A program made the position numbers and the translations under genes. From Shewanella sp. Arc9-LZ (GTDB lineage Bacteria; Pseudomonadota; Gammaproteobacteria; Enterobacterales; Shewanellaceae): a DNA stretch of 64,000 nt. The DNA lies in NCBI RefSeq assembly GCF_010092445.1, contig NZ_CP048031.1:4216001-4280000 (forward strand). The letters run 5' to 3'. Of this stretch, positions 26,880-36,006 are shown piece by piece (position 1 is the first letter of the stretch; each line of letters starts with the position of its first letter). The notes beneath the pieces were generated by a model. The model worked only from the letters and a program-made list of their open reading frames with translations. It had not been told where the DNA came from and did not search any database.

Positions 26880-28625
26880 ATGACGGCTTTACAGCTCGTA
26901 AGTGAACTTGACAACATCATCGAACAGCAATCTATCGATGCTGTATTTCAGCCGATTTTCAATGTTTCAACAAATCAATTACACGGTTATGAAGCGCTCA
27001 GTCGTGGTCCTAAAAATAGCCCGTTACACACCCCTTTCGCCTTATTTACTACCGCCGAAAAACAAAACTTATTAAGCGAACTTGAAACCTTATGTCGCAG
27101 TATTTCAATTAATGCATTTCACTCGCGCCAGCTTAATGGCAAGCTATTTATTAATATTTCACCAAAAGCATTACTCGATCCCAATCATCCAAAAGGCATG
27201 ACATTACAGCTTATTAAACAATTGGGGATCAACCCGGCGGATGTGGTTATTGAATTGTCCGAACAATATCCTGCCGACGATATCGACTTGCTAAAGTCCT
27301 GTTTAAACCATTATCGCAATCAAGGGTTTTTAACCGCTATTGATGATTTAGGCGCCGGTTATTCTGGATTACGCTTGTGGTCTGAATTAGCACCAGATTA
27401 TGTCAAAATTGACCGCCATTTTATTCATCAAATAGATACCACTGCGGTAAAACAAGAGTTTGTCCGCTCTATTGTCGATTTATGCCAGAACTTGACCTGT
27501 AAAGTGATCGCAGAAGGCATTGAAACCAATGAGGAACTCACCACCCTAAAACAATTAGGGGTAACCTATTGCCAAGGCTACTTTCTTGGACGACCAGCGC
27601 TCCATCCAAACCAGCAATTTAGCAGTGAACTGAGCACTCCCATGGCTCAACCTAATTCTCGTTATTGTGAAACAGCTGAAAGTTTATGCACCAACGCCAT
27701 AAAAGCATCTCCCAGCACACAACTAAAAAAAATCAGTCAGACTTTTTCTGAACAACCAGCATTACAAGCCATTGTGGTAACCGAAAATAACAAGCCATTA
27801 GGTATCGTCAATCGCAGCACATTACTCGAGCTATTCAGCACACCTTATGGCCGTGCATTACACGAAAACCGGCCTGCGAAAATGGCAATGGACACCAAGG
27901 TATTACACATTGATGCCAACGAACCGCTTACCCATGTCAGCAAATTACTCACCTCTGACTCAGTCAACACGGTAGCGCAACAGTTCATTATTTTGCGTAA
28001 TCAGCAGTTGATTGGCATTGGCCATACTAAAGATTTATTACAACGTATTACTGAACATAGAATAAAAATGGCGCGACACGCAAACCCTCTCACCAATTTG
28101 CCGGGGAACGTGCCAATACAAGAAGAGCTAAAACGCTTAAGGCTACAAAAAAAATCTTACTATCTTGCCTATTTAGATTTAAGTCACTTTAAGCCCTACA
28201 ACGATATTTATGGTTTTTGGCGTGGGGATGAAGTCATTCAGTTAGTCGCAAACTTGTTGCTGCCTTATCAAAATGAACATTGTTTTGTTGGCCATATTGG
28301 TGGAGACGATTTTGTTATGATAAGCATGCAAGACGACACGCTAGCCAACTGCCAAACAATTATTGAACGGTTTGAGCAACAGAAAATGAGTTTTTATAAT
28401 AGCGATCACTGGCTGGCGCAAACAATGCAAGCCCAAGACAGACAGGGGCTGCAATTCCAATACCCTTTGGTTTCATTATCCATTGGGGTTTTACCACCAT
28501 TGGTGACCCAACAAGCAACAGAGTATCAAATATCAACGTTAAGCGCCCAAGCCAAAAAGCAGGCAAAAATCGCTTCAAATGGATTTTACCTGCATGAAAA
28601 ACAATCAACAATGCTTAGCTTATAA
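26880..28625 (+). CDS. EAL-CBS-GGDEF c-di-GMP protein
   Basis: 581 residues with an unusual order. The N-terminal EAL domain has EAL at 38-40, FINISP, ELSEQ, DDLGAGYSGL, YVKIDR and AEGIE, so the phosphodiesterase site looks complete. A pair of CBS-like modules (about 270-395) follows. The C-terminal GGDEF domain carries GGDDF at 474-478; the Asp in place of the fourth-position Glu suggests a weak or sensory cyclase domain. No membrane segments. It should degrade c-di-GMP under nucleotide control. The 3' end overlaps the convergent DUF3016 gene by six bases. Confidence 0.88.
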   Translation: MTALQLVSELDNIIEQQSIDAVFQPIFNVSTNQLHGYEALSRGPKNSPLHTPFALFTTAEKQNLLSELETLCRSISINAFHSRQLNGKLFINISPKALLDPNHPKGMTLQLIKQLGINPADVVIELSEQYPADDIDLLKSCLNHYRNQGFLTAIDDLGAGYSGLRLWSELAPDYVKIDRHFIHQIDTTAVKQEFVRSIVDLCQNLTCKVIAEGIETNEELTTLKQLGVTYCQGYFLGRPALHPNQQFSSELSTPMAQPNSRYCETAESLCTNAIKASPSTQLKKISQTFSEQPALQAIVVTENNKPLGIVNRSTLLELFSTPYGRALHENRPAKMAMDTKVLHIDANEPLTHVSKLLTSDSVNTVAQQFIILRNQQLIGIGHTKDLLQRITEHRIKMARHANPLTNLPGNVPIQEELKRLRLQKKSYYLAYLDLSHFKPYNDIYGFWRGDEVIQLVANLLLPYQNEHCFVGHIGGDDFVMISMQDDTLANCQTIIERFEQQKMSFYNSDHWLAQTMQAQDRQGLQFQYPLVSLSIGVLPPLVTQQATEYQISTLSAQAKKQAKIASNGFYLHEKQSTMLSL

Positions 28626-29144
28626 TTTGGGAGCTACCGTTTTTTGTAACCAATCATCAAATAAGTTGGTTTCATATTGAAACGGTCTGTTATTGAAATT
28701 ACGCGTATTGTTCATAAAACTCATGTCGATAATTTTTTCATCTCCAACAATAATGACTTTGTCACCTTCATTTACACTGTAGCTAAACGTCGCTCTGGGT
28801 GGATATAAATCTTTTACAATACGTAAATCACCTGGCGTAGCCCCAAATGTTGGTCGCATGTCTCCAGCTAAATCAAAGTTAGTCACTTGCATTTGCAAAG
28901 TCTGCCCTGGCTTAAGGATTTTTTCAGCCTGTTTATTGATGTTTTTGGTTAAGGTTTCAAATAAACGGTTTTCAAAGCGCGACTGAAGTTCATTTGAGGT
29001 TTTAATATCACGAAAATCTTTTGGATTTTGCCACTCAATTTTAACCAGCCCCACTTCGGTAACAGGGTTCGCTTCTGGCGCATCTTCGGCCATGGCAACT
29101 TGGCATACCAATACCGGAGCAAGTAGTAAATATTTTACGTTCAT
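28620..29144 (-). CDS. DUF3016 exported protein
   Basis: 174 residues with a signal peptide ending VAMA and then the DUF3016 pattern, including VKIEWQNPKDFRDI, a region beginning PGQTLQMQV and the C-terminal LFDDWLQKTVAP. It is a small periplasmic protein of unknown function found in gammaproteobacteria. The start follows GGAGG, strongly. It overlaps the EAL gene tail to tail by six bases, with no terminator between. Confidence 0.82.
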   Translation of the reverse strand: MNVKYLLLAPVLVCQVAMAEDAPEANPVTEVGLVKIEWQNPKDFRDIKTSNELQSRFENRLFETLTKNINKQAEKILKPGQTLQMQVTNFDLAGDMRPTFGATPGDLRIVKDLYPPRATFSYSVNEGDKVIIVGDEKIIDMSFMNNTRNFNNRPFQYETNLFDDWLQKTVAPKL

Positions 29145-29365
29145 AATAGACCTCCAAAGGGGTTAAGGCGCTTACAACACAACCGCTTCATACTGTAAGT
29201 TAAACAATCAATCCAGCACGTCATGTTTAACGTTTGTCTAAACTGTTGTGGTCATATTGCAATGCGGATAATCGTCATTAAATTGAATGTTAGCCATCTA
29301 GCCAGCATCATATGTAATAACTATAGACCTGTTAAGCTGAACCAACGCTTAACAGTTTCATCCCA

Positions 29366-29875
29366 CTAAAAAGGAAATCGTGCGCTCAATAAAGGATAGG
29401 TTTGACGCATCACTTTTGGCTTGGTGCTGAATTTTTTACCCACTGGTGTATTCTGGCCTGATGGCATAAACGGCAACTCATCCCCATTACGGTCTTCGTA
29501 AATTTTACCTGCAATTAAATCGTAGTCTTCAACAAACGGGTAAGCATAATCATCCACTAACGGCCATTGTGCTAACTCACCCAAGCAGTCAGGATTAGCA
29601 ATAACCTTGTCATACCATTGCTGACCTAACGACAGTAAAAAACATCTAAACTCAGCAAAGGCATAGTCAGAATCGCAACCAGTAATGATGTATGCAGCGC
29701 CCCAAACTGACCATAAATAACTACGGCGTAATTGCTGGCCTAACATTTTATCAAATGTCTTTAGCGCTTCATCATCCAAGAGTTGCAATTGTTCGCGTAA
29801 ACGCAATTCAAGATCAGCAGAAGACTGCTCTGGTTGATCTCGTGTTACCAGCGCCCAAAAATGTGTTTCTGTCAT
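29366..29875 (-). CDS. DUF4240 domain protein
   Basis: 169 residues from ATG 29875 (a TTG at 29878 immediately precedes it). It begins TETHFWALV, as DUF4240 proteins start with a short FW motif, and has the central WGAAYIITGCDSDYAFAEFR segment. It is soluble, has no catalytic motif and is of unknown function. It is divergent from the small membrane protein gene at 29933. About 220 bp between it and the DUF3016 gene hold nothing I recognise. Confidence 0.78.
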   Translation of the reverse strand: MTETHFWALVTRDQPEQSSADLELRLREQLQLLDDEALKTFDKMLGQQLRRSYLWSVWGAAYIITGCDSDYAFAEFRCFLLSLGQQWYDKVIANPDCLGELAQWPLVDDYAYPFVEDYDLIAGKIYEDRNGDELPFMPSGQNTPVGKKFSTKPKVMRQTYPLLSARFPF

Positions 29876-29932
29876 CAAAATGTATCCATCGCTCTATTTT
29901 GTGAGATATTCTACCTCAAATTTTCCAGCTAG

Positions 29933-30340
29933 ATGATCAATATGAACCAAAACACAGCCCCCCGAATGCCAATTAGAGTCATGCTTCTTATCTCACTGTA
30001 TGTTGTACTCACTATTATTGCTATTTGGCGCGCAACAACATATCAAGCATATGATTTATTAACACTGGGAGTGATACCGGTATTCATTGGTTTAATCAGA
30101 CGTGCTGCATGGACAAAAGTACTGTTGATTAGCTACGTAGGCTTACAAACTCTCGGACTTACAGCTATCACCACAACAGCAATCATTGCCTATCAAATCA
30201 CCCCTGATGACGTAAAACTTGTGTTTCAAGGTTATGACATACCACTGATCCCACTGTGGTTGTTACTGTTGAGCGTGGTGGTATTTCAATGGTGGGTTGG
30301 ATTGTCTAACGTGACGAGAGACTATCTCGTTAAAAAGTAA
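29933..30340 (+). CDS. Small inner-membrane protein, unknown
   Basis: 135 residues with about four hydrophobic segments (about 15-30, 40-55, 62-85 and 105-122), so an integral membrane protein. No recognised family or motif. ATG 29933 or 29942 could be the start; neither has a strong ribosome site. It is divergent from the DUF4240 gene and upstream of the double-receiver gene, separated by 122 bp. Confidence 0.6.
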   Translation: MINMNQNTAPRMPIRVMLLISLYVVLTIIAIWRATTYQAYDLLTLGVIPVFIGLIRRAAWTKVLLISYVGLQTLGLTAITTTAIIAYQITPDDVKLVFQGYDIPLIPLWLLLLSVVVFQWWVGLSNVTRDYLVKK

Positions 30341-30462
30341 GCATAAGACACTATTACTCTGGTTTGACTGCCATCCTTAGGGCATTTTTAGTGTACAATT
30401 CGCTCATGCGCGCAACATTAAAACAACAAAATAATAATAAATATATCTGTGGAACGTGAATT

Positions 30463-31260
30463 ATGACTAGTTTATCCCCAAGTGAATTATCCATCCTATT
30501 ACTTGAGCCGTCAGAGACTCAACGTAAAATTATCATTACGCGTCTTCAGCAAGAAGGGGTGAGCAGCATTCAAACTGCCGCAACGATTGCGGAAGCCAAA
30601 ACGATTATTCAACGCCATAAACCCGACTTAATCGCCAGTGCACTGCATTTTGTCGATGGTGAAGCCACAGAGCTACTGCAATACATCAAAAGCACTCCAG
30701 CGTTAAATGATATTCAATTTATGCTGGTGTCCAGTGAGTGTCGCCGTGAACAGCTCGAAATCTTTAGGCAATCAGGTGTTGTCGCCATTTTGCCTAAGCC
30801 ATTTAATGCTGAGCACTTAGCGACGGCACTTAATTCGACCATTGATTTACTCAGCCACGACGAGTTGGATTTAAGCCACTTTGACGTGCATAACATCAGG
30901 GTATTAGTCGTTGATGATAGCCGAATGGCGCGTAATGTGATTAAACGCACTATTGGTAACTTAGGGATGCAACTGATTACTGAAGCGGTTGACGGTGAGC
31001 AGGCTATCAACCTAATGAAAGAAAACATGTATGACTTAGTGATAACAGACTACAACATGCCTTCGGTGGATGGTCTTGCATTAACGCAATATATCCGTAA
31101 TCACAGTCAACAATCACATATCCCCATTCTAATGGTATCGTCAGAAGCCAATGACACCCACCTAAGTAATGTATTTAGTGCTGGAGTTAACGCCTTATGT
31201 GATAAGCCTTTCGAACCACAGTTAGTAAAGAAAATTCTTTACCAACTGCTAGAAGAATAA
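30463..31260 (+). CDS. Response regulator with two receiver domains
   Basis: 265 residues, two receivers and no output domain. The first (about 10-125) is degenerate: LLLEPSE replaces the acidic pocket and the phospho-acceptor position reads IASALHF, although the KPF lysine is kept. The second (about 145-263) is intact: LVVDDSR, phospho-acceptor Asp196 in VITDYNMP, and CDKPF. It resembles a CheY-like carrier with a pseudo-receiver for dimerisation or partner binding. The cognate kinase is not in this window as a neighbour. The gene lies upstream of hup. Confidence 0.87.
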   Translation: MTSLSPSELSILLLEPSETQRKIIITRLQQEGVSSIQTAATIAEAKTIIQRHKPDLIASALHFVDGEATELLQYIKSTPALNDIQFMLVSSECRREQLEIFRQSGVVAILPKPFNAEHLATALNSTIDLLSHDELDLSHFDVHNIRVLVVDDSRMARNVIKRTIGNLGMQLITEAVDGEQAINLMKENMYDLVITDYNMPSVDGLALTQYIRNHSQQSHIPILMVSSEANDTHLSNVFSAGVNALCDKPFEPQLVKKILYQLLEE

Positions 31261-31415
31261 CCACAGAGCCAAAAAAGACATTATTTGTACTGATTTTGCT
31301 CTAAAACCATTACAGATACTGAATTTATGGGATAAAGTGCTTTTAAACCAGCATGGCTTGTGGCATGTTATTCATGTTTTAAAAAACACTTCTATGGAAA
31401 GCAGAGAATATCAAT

Positions 31416-31688
31416 ATGAACAAAAGTGAATTAATTGCAAAAATCGCTGAGAATGCGGAACTAACTAAAGCTGAAGCTGGCCGCGCACTAAAATCTTTCG
31501 AAGAAGCGGTAACTGAAGCCATGAAAAATGGTGATAAAATTTCTATTGTTGGTTTTGGTTCTTTTGAAACCACTCAACGTGCTGCTCGTACAGGCCGTAA
31601 CCCACAAACTGGCAAAGAAATTCAAATCGCCGCAGCTACTGTGCCTAAGTTTAAAGCTGGTAAAACACTAAAAGATAGCGTTAATTAA
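31416..31688 (+). CDS. hupB: DNA-binding protein HU
   Basis: 90 residues, full-length HU. The N-terminal helix is [20 protein letters not shown], the dimer core contains [12 protein letters not shown], and the DNA-binding arm region holds [14 protein letters not shown]. The C-terminus is [13 protein letters not shown]. It bends and compacts DNA and is abundant. The symbol hupB is the best guess; hupA cannot be ruled out by sequence alone. A strong terminator follows at 31716. Confidence 0.92.
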   Translation: MNKSELIAKIAENAELTKAEAGRALKSFEEAVTEAMKNGDKISIVGFGSFETTQRAARTGRNPQTGKEIQIAAATVPKFKAGKTLKDSVN

Positions 31689-31715
31689 TTATTACGCTCA
31701 GTCTTTTTTTGATAG

Positions 31716-31741
31716 AAACCTCCTCTGTGGAGGTTTTTTAT
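31716..31741 (+). terminator. hup terminator
   Basis: AAACCTCC, 5-nt loop, GGAGGTTT followed by a T tract: a classic intrinsic terminator 28 bp after the HU stop codon. Confidence 0.92.
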
Positions 31742-32084
31742 TGGTTATTTTTCAGCTTTGCTTAATCTGTTATCCAGATGCCTGAGTTACATGAACAATA
31801 TAGATCACTTCAGAATCCCTTCTTTCGCACAGCTAAACGCTAAACGCTAAACGACTCAATATAAGCAAATACCTAAGCCCAAAGTATCATTGCACAATAA
31901 AAGTGCATTAGTGCATCATTTAGCGGCAACAAAAATGCAACAAGATGATCCAGTATTATATAACCCACTAATTTAAATAATAAAAAAATATTGGCATGCG
32001 ATTCGCTAATTGATCTTCAGACAAACCAACATTGAGCTCATTTAATGACACATAAATGCCTCAGTGATAATAAAACTTTAAGGG
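31742..32084 (+). other. Intergenic region hup / TorF-type porin
   Basis: About 340 bp with no gene. It contains three perfect copies of GCTAAAC at 31832-31852 and long AT-rich tracts, and must hold the porin promoter. No clear operator seen. Confidence 0.55.
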
Positions 32085-32090
32085 ATGAAG

Positions 32091-32777
32091 ATGAAAAAAT
32101 CACTATATCAAGCTATTGCATTATCAACAGGCTTATTACTAAGCGGCTCTGCCCTTGCTGAAGTCACTGGCAATATTGGCGCAACATCGAACTACTTATG
32201 GCGTGGCACCACGCAAACCAATAATGAAGCGGCCGTTCAAGGCGGCATTGACTATGCTCATGACTCTGGATTTTATGCTGGTACTTGGGTATCGAATGTC
32301 GATTTCGGTGATGAAACCAGCTACGAATTAGATCTTTATGGTGGTTATGGCGGTAACTTTACTGAAGACCTAACTTACGACATCAGCTACCTTTATTATG
32401 CTTACCCAGATGCTGGTGGCAGTATTGATTTTGGTGAAGTAGCCTTAGTACTTGGATGGAAATGGTTAGATGTGGGTTATTCTCAAGTGATCAACGCTGA
32501 TTCTGATGTGTCAGGTGCAAGTGACGAAACAGATTGGAACTATATCCAAGCCAATGCCAGTTTCCCGTTAACAGAAAAGCTCAGCATTGCGTTCCACTAC
32601 GGTTACTCACAAGGCGATGTCGTTGAAGATTTATTCGGCGACACCTATGCAGACTACAATGTCACATTAAGCGCTGAAACAGACCTAGGAACTGTCTCAT
32701 TTATGGCCTCTGACACGGACTTACCGGACAATGATGCTAAAGTCGTTTTAGGCTACTCATATGGCTTTAGCCTATAA
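32091..32777 (+). CDS. TorF-family putative porin (TIGR02001)
   Basis: 228 residues from ATG 32091, which has AAGGGA with six bases spacing; the ATG at 32085 directly abuts that site and is unlikely. The signal peptide ends SALA. The mature protein opens with VTGNIGATSNYLWRG, the TIGR02001 outer-membrane signature, and continues as an aromatic-rich, alternating beta-barrel ending in F-S-L. It is a small outer-membrane channel or structural barrel; the substrate is unknown. A terminator follows at 32823. Confidence 0.88.
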   Translation: MKKSLYQAIALSTGLLLSGSALAEVTGNIGATSNYLWRGTTQTNNEAAVQGGIDYAHDSGFYAGTWVSNVDFGDETSYELDLYGGYGGNFTEDLTYDISYLYYAYPDAGGSIDFGEVALVLGWKWLDVGYSQVINADSDVSGASDETDWNYIQANASFPLTEKLSIAFHYGYSQGDVVEDLFGDTYADYNVTLSAETDLGTVSFMASDTDLPDNDAKVVLGYSYGFSL

Positions 32778-32822
32778 CGAGTCAACCTATCGCATATGCG
32801 CTTTGCAGTATTGTTCATATCG

Positions 32823-32853
32823 ACGCCACCTAGTTAAAGGTGGCGTTTTTTTA
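32823..32853 (+). terminator. Terminator after TorF-type porin
   Basis: ACGCCACC, 8-nt loop, GGTGGCGT, then seven T: intrinsic terminator. Confidence 0.92.
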
Positions 32854-32882
32854 TCTGTATTGAAAGCGGAGCATTATCTACG

Positions 32883-32954
32883 ATCAGCACATCAGCACAT
32901 CAGCACATCAGCACATCAGCACATCAGCACATCAGCACATCAGCACATCAGCAC
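32883..32954. repeat. Nine perfect tandem copies of ATCAGCAC
   Basis: An 8-bp unit repeated nine times without error (72 bp), directly downstream of the porin terminator. A frame crosses it (32761-32997) but it is an artefact: it has no ribosome site and starts inside the porin gene. Confidence 0.95.
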
Positions 32955-33161
32955 ATCCAGAATAGTTGATCACAAGCATACTCTTCGCACAAGCTAATTT
33001 GTTTTACTAGCAAGAAAAACATTTACTGCTAAGCTCAAAGAGAAAGGTAAAAATAGCTGTCCAACTGAGGAAAAATATTTTACTTCCCTATTTAGGTTTT
33101 TTTAGTTAGAAAATGCTCATTGAATTAATACCACGCTTTTATTCAACATGAGGGTTTTGTT
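32955..33161. other. Intergenic region before PA3496-family gene
   Basis: About 207 bp with no gene other than a possible promoter for the small gene at 33162. Together with the terminator and 8-bp array this fills the 384-bp gap after the porin. Confidence 0.5.
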
Positions 33162-33338
33162 ATGGCTAATCTTAGTGAAAGAGTGCCTGATGACACAGAA
33201 ATGGACGCGATGACAACGCCTAGAAACGTTAAATCCGCAGAAACATTACAACATAAACGCCAAGTAAAACGCAGGTTAGAAGATTTCCTCGAACAAGCTC
33301 AATTACGTAAAGCGATTGGTGACGACGACTTTTTCTAA
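33162..33338 (+). CDS. PA3496-family small envelope-integrity protein
   Basis: 58 residues, too short to be called by simple ORF size cutoffs. ATG 33162 has GAGG about eight bases upstream. The N-terminal half is acidic and polar. The C-terminal half is a basic helix VKRRLEDFLEQAQLRKAIGD followed by an acidic DDFF end, matching the C-terminal RRxxEDxLE pattern of the PA3496 family, implicated in envelope integrity in pseudomonads. Function is inferred from the family. A 10-bp-stem terminator follows. Confidence 0.7.
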   Translation: MANLSERVPDDTEMDAMTTPRNVKSAETLQHKRQVKRRLEDFLEQAQLRKAIGDDDFF

Positions 33339-33344
33339 AAAATA

Positions 33345-33371
33345 GGGATAAACGCTAATGTCGTTTATCCC
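33345..33371. terminator. Bidirectional hairpin after PA3496-family gene
   Basis: GGGATAAACG, 7-nt loop, CGTTTATCCC: a perfect 10-bp stem with AT-rich flanks, between convergent genes. Confidence 0.75.
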
Positions 33372-33422
33372 TGTCTATTTTAAGCGAGCGAACTTAAACA
33401 CTATTAAGCGCTAATTAATCGC

Positions 33423-34400
33423 CTATTCACTCTTAGTTTGTACGCGCCTAGTGTGCTTACCGGCTTGTGTTTGTGTGAGTAGCAGCTCAGCTTTGGCCCC
33501 TAAGTACACATATATCCCTAACCCAACCAATAGCCCAACGACCGCCAACATCATCAGAATGGCTGGTTCAATATATTGCTTTTCTCCCAGCGACGCTTTA
33601 AACATGGTCAGCAAAGCTTCAATTGAAATCGCGATCAAAATGGTCGAAATAAACCGCGTAATCGTTCTTCGGGTCGAACTGTGGCGGAAGATATCTTTAT
33701 GCATAAGCACTTCTTCTTCCAAAATGGTTTTACCCAAATCAAAAATAGCTAATGCCAATGTAAGAAAAATGATAATACCAAAGGGCTGTAGCGGATCATG
33801 GGTCGCAGATATTTGGCTAAATAAGGTATAAATATCGCGGATCACGGTCCACATAAGTACACTCACCAACACAAACAGACACAGTACAATTGCAGCATAA
33901 ATGCTTTTAAAAAACGGTGACATTTTACGCCGAGCACTGTCGCCCATCATAAACTCGATTAATCGTGTTAGGTTGACATCAATAACCACAATAACCACTT
34001 GCCCAGAGGCCGATTTAATCATTTGTGATGCCGACAAACACAGCCCACCACCGGAGTTAGATAAATAAGGTCGAGTGATATGAACGGTGTCGATGGCAGT
34101 CAATTGAGTAAAATAAGGTCGCTGACTTCGGTCAGCATGATGACCGCAAGCCATTAGCTTAACTTGCTGATTAATGACACTGATATTAGGGCAAATCTGC
34201 ATCCCTTGCTGATCAAGTAAATAAATGAGTTCCACAAAGGGATAACTAATCGCCATGTCTTCAAAAATTTTAGCTGAAATAGGCTGTTCGAATAGATTAA
34301 TGTCTCCCACACCGATCAAAATCGATTCTAATAATTCGTGTACCAAGTGTTCATATTCATGGTAACGCTCAATCACACTTAAATAGCTCATCGCTGCCAT
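33423..34400 (-). CDS. PDC-sensor membrane protein
   Basis: 325 residues. The N-terminal soluble part (about 1-165) resembles a PDC/Cache sensor: it holds a region beginning SYPFVELIYLLDQQGMQICPN, then RPYFTQL and VVIVVIDVN. About four membrane segments follow (around 170-190, 210-230, 250-270 and 285-305), then a short basic tail. There is no kinase, GGDEF or methyl-accepting domain, so the output is unclear. Start 34400 follows AAGGA at seven bases. It could sense an extracellular small molecule. Function unknown. Confidence 0.72.
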   Translation of the reverse strand: MAAMSYLSVIERYHEYEHLVHELLESILIGVGDINLFEQPISAKIFEDMAISYPFVELIYLLDQQGMQICPNISVINQQVKLMACGHHADRSQRPYFTQLTAIDTVHITRPYLSNSGGGLCLSASQMIKSASGQVVIVVIDVNLTRLIEFMMGDSARRKMSPFFKSIYAAIVLCLFVLVSVLMWTVIRDIYTLFSQISATHDPLQPFGIIIFLTLALAIFDLGKTILEEEVLMHKDIFRHSSTRRTITRFISTILIAISIEALLTMFKASLGEKQYIEPAILMMLAVVGLLVGLGIYVYLGAKAELLLTQTQAGKHTRRVQTKSE

Positions 34401-34633
34401 AGGTTTTCCTTTTAATCAAGACTACTTTAGCTAAAGCAGTTTTAATGCCAAATAAATAACCTATAATTTTATAGACTTAAATAATATGACTAGAGGGGGT
34501 TGCGATATAAACTGATTTGTCGCACCAAAACAGTGCTACATTTGAGGTATTTTTTCATTGCCGTTTTGCGATCAACATCTGCTAATATAAGTGCTAATAC
34601 TGCTTACAACATTCTCAAGATTAGGAAAAGACA

Positions 34634-35986
34634 ATGTCTGACTCTTTATTGCGTTATCAACAAGATATTCGTCGTTTTTCTGATGAATTAATTCGCATCC
34701 AAGCACCGATTAAAATTTTGGATTCGATAAAATGGCCAAGACAAGTTGAAGATGACTTTTTAGCCAAACAAAGCAAAGAATTACCCAACGTCAGTAATGA
34801 TTTCTATCAATCGATTCCTTTATCATTTAACGCAGATCAGACCCAGACCGACCTACAAGGGTTAAAAAGTGCCGTTGAGCGAGGTTTAGGCAAACGCGAT
34901 AAGCTAGGTAAAATTTTACTGGCTAACATTGACCAATATCGAATAGTAATAGACATGCTGCATAACCGCGGCAAGCCAATGTTTGGTAAACTCAGCCAAG
35001 AATTGTACGGCAGTGCGAGCGACAAATTACATGGCGATCGTCATACGGTACGCCAACTGGGCGATCGCTTAAGCCATATATTTTCGCTGCCAGCAGCGCG
35101 TCACATGAGTAGCCGTCATCCTAAAATTGTGACCGCCCCAGAAGCGGTAACTATTCTTAGCGAACGCTTAGTGAAGTATTTTCATAACGATGAAATTCAC
35201 GTTAAATTGAGCGATGGTATTGTCTCTGATGCGGCAGTAGGTGGCGATACCGTTAAGCTCAATACCCGCGCCATGTTCAGCGAATCGGATCTCAATGTAT
35301 ATGAAGTGCACGAAGGCTGGGTGCATGTGGGCACCACACTTAATGGTCGGGCGCAACCACATGCAACTTGGCTCAGTGTTGGTTCACCACGAGTGACAGC
35401 GTCGCAGGAAGGCTTAGCAGTGTTGATGGAAATGCTGACATTAAGCTCAAATCCAGGCCGTGCTCGTCGAATTAGCGATCGAGTATCTGCTGTCGACATG
35501 GCAGAACAAGGTGCCGACTTTATTGAAGTCTATCGATACTTTAGAAACCTCAACCTGAGTTCAAAAGACAGTTATCGTGTTACTCAACGGGTGTTTCGTG
35601 GTGGCATGGTTGGTGGTGGCAGCTTTTTCACTAAAGATATCTCCTACGTACGCGGTTATGTTGAAAACATTAACTTTATTCGTAGCGCCATCAGCACAGG
35701 TTTACCAGAACTAATCCCAATGCTGTTTTTGGGTAAATTAGCCATCGAAGACATTCCTGTTCTGTATCAAGCTTACCAAGAAGGCATTATTGCTCACCCT
35801 AAATATTTACCCCCAATGTTTGAAGACATTAGCGGTCTGTATGCTTGGTTTGGTTTTGCGTCTGGTATCGGCAATATCGACTTAAAAGGGGTGCAACGTC
35901 ATTTTGCACGCCAATTCAAAAATGTTGTCCCGACTTCTGCTGTCGACTTATTTGAAGATTCAGAATTTGATAACAACTTCGAATAA
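34634..35986 (+). CDS. DUF1704/QEGLA-motif putative metallocarboxypeptidase
   Basis: 450 residues of the family annotated as flavohaemoglobin expression-modulating QEGLA-motif protein. A candidate zinc site HEGWVH lies at 226-231 (HExxxH: His226, Glu227, His231). The QEGLA motif at 258-262 supplies a likely third ligand, Glu259. The same HExxxH plus glutamate pattern is found in the eukaryotic tyrosine carboxypeptidases MATCAP and relatives (DUF1704), so a peptidase role is a sound inference. Start follows AGGAAAAG. Soluble. A hairpin at 36007 follows. Confidence 0.82.
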   Translation: MSDSLLRYQQDIRRFSDELIRIQAPIKILDSIKWPRQVEDDFLAKQSKELPNVSNDFYQSIPLSFNADQTQTDLQGLKSAVERGLGKRDKLGKILLANIDQYRIVIDMLHNRGKPMFGKLSQELYGSASDKLHGDRHTVRQLGDRLSHIFSLPAARHMSSRHPKIVTAPEAVTILSERLVKYFHNDEIHVKLSDGIVSDAAVGGDTVKLNTRAMFSESDLNVYEVHEGWVHVGTTLNGRAQPHATWLSVGSPRVTASQEGLAVLMEMLTLSSNPGRARRISDRVSAVDMAEQGADFIEVYRYFRNLNLSSKDSYRVTQRVFRGGMVGGGSFFTKDISYVRGYVENINFIRSAISTGLPELIPMLFLGKLAIEDIPVLYQAYQEGIIAHPKYLPPMFEDISGLYAWFGFASGIGNIDLKGVQRHFARQFKNVVPTSAVDLFEDSEFDNNFE

Positions 35987-36006
35987 AGAGTAAACAAAGG
36001 AAACTC

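Noticed and set aside
30363..30399. Sigma-70 promoter TTGACT / TACAAT before the double-receiver gene
   Set aside because: The spacer is 24 bases, too long for a normal promoter.
32883..32954. Possible CRISPR array
   Set aside because: The unit is only 8 bp with no spacers; it is a simple tandem repeat.
32761..32997. Frame across the ATCAGCAC array coding a His-rich repeat
   Set aside because: It starts inside the porin gene, crosses the terminator, has no ribosome site, and its repeat simply mirrors the 8-bp DNA array.
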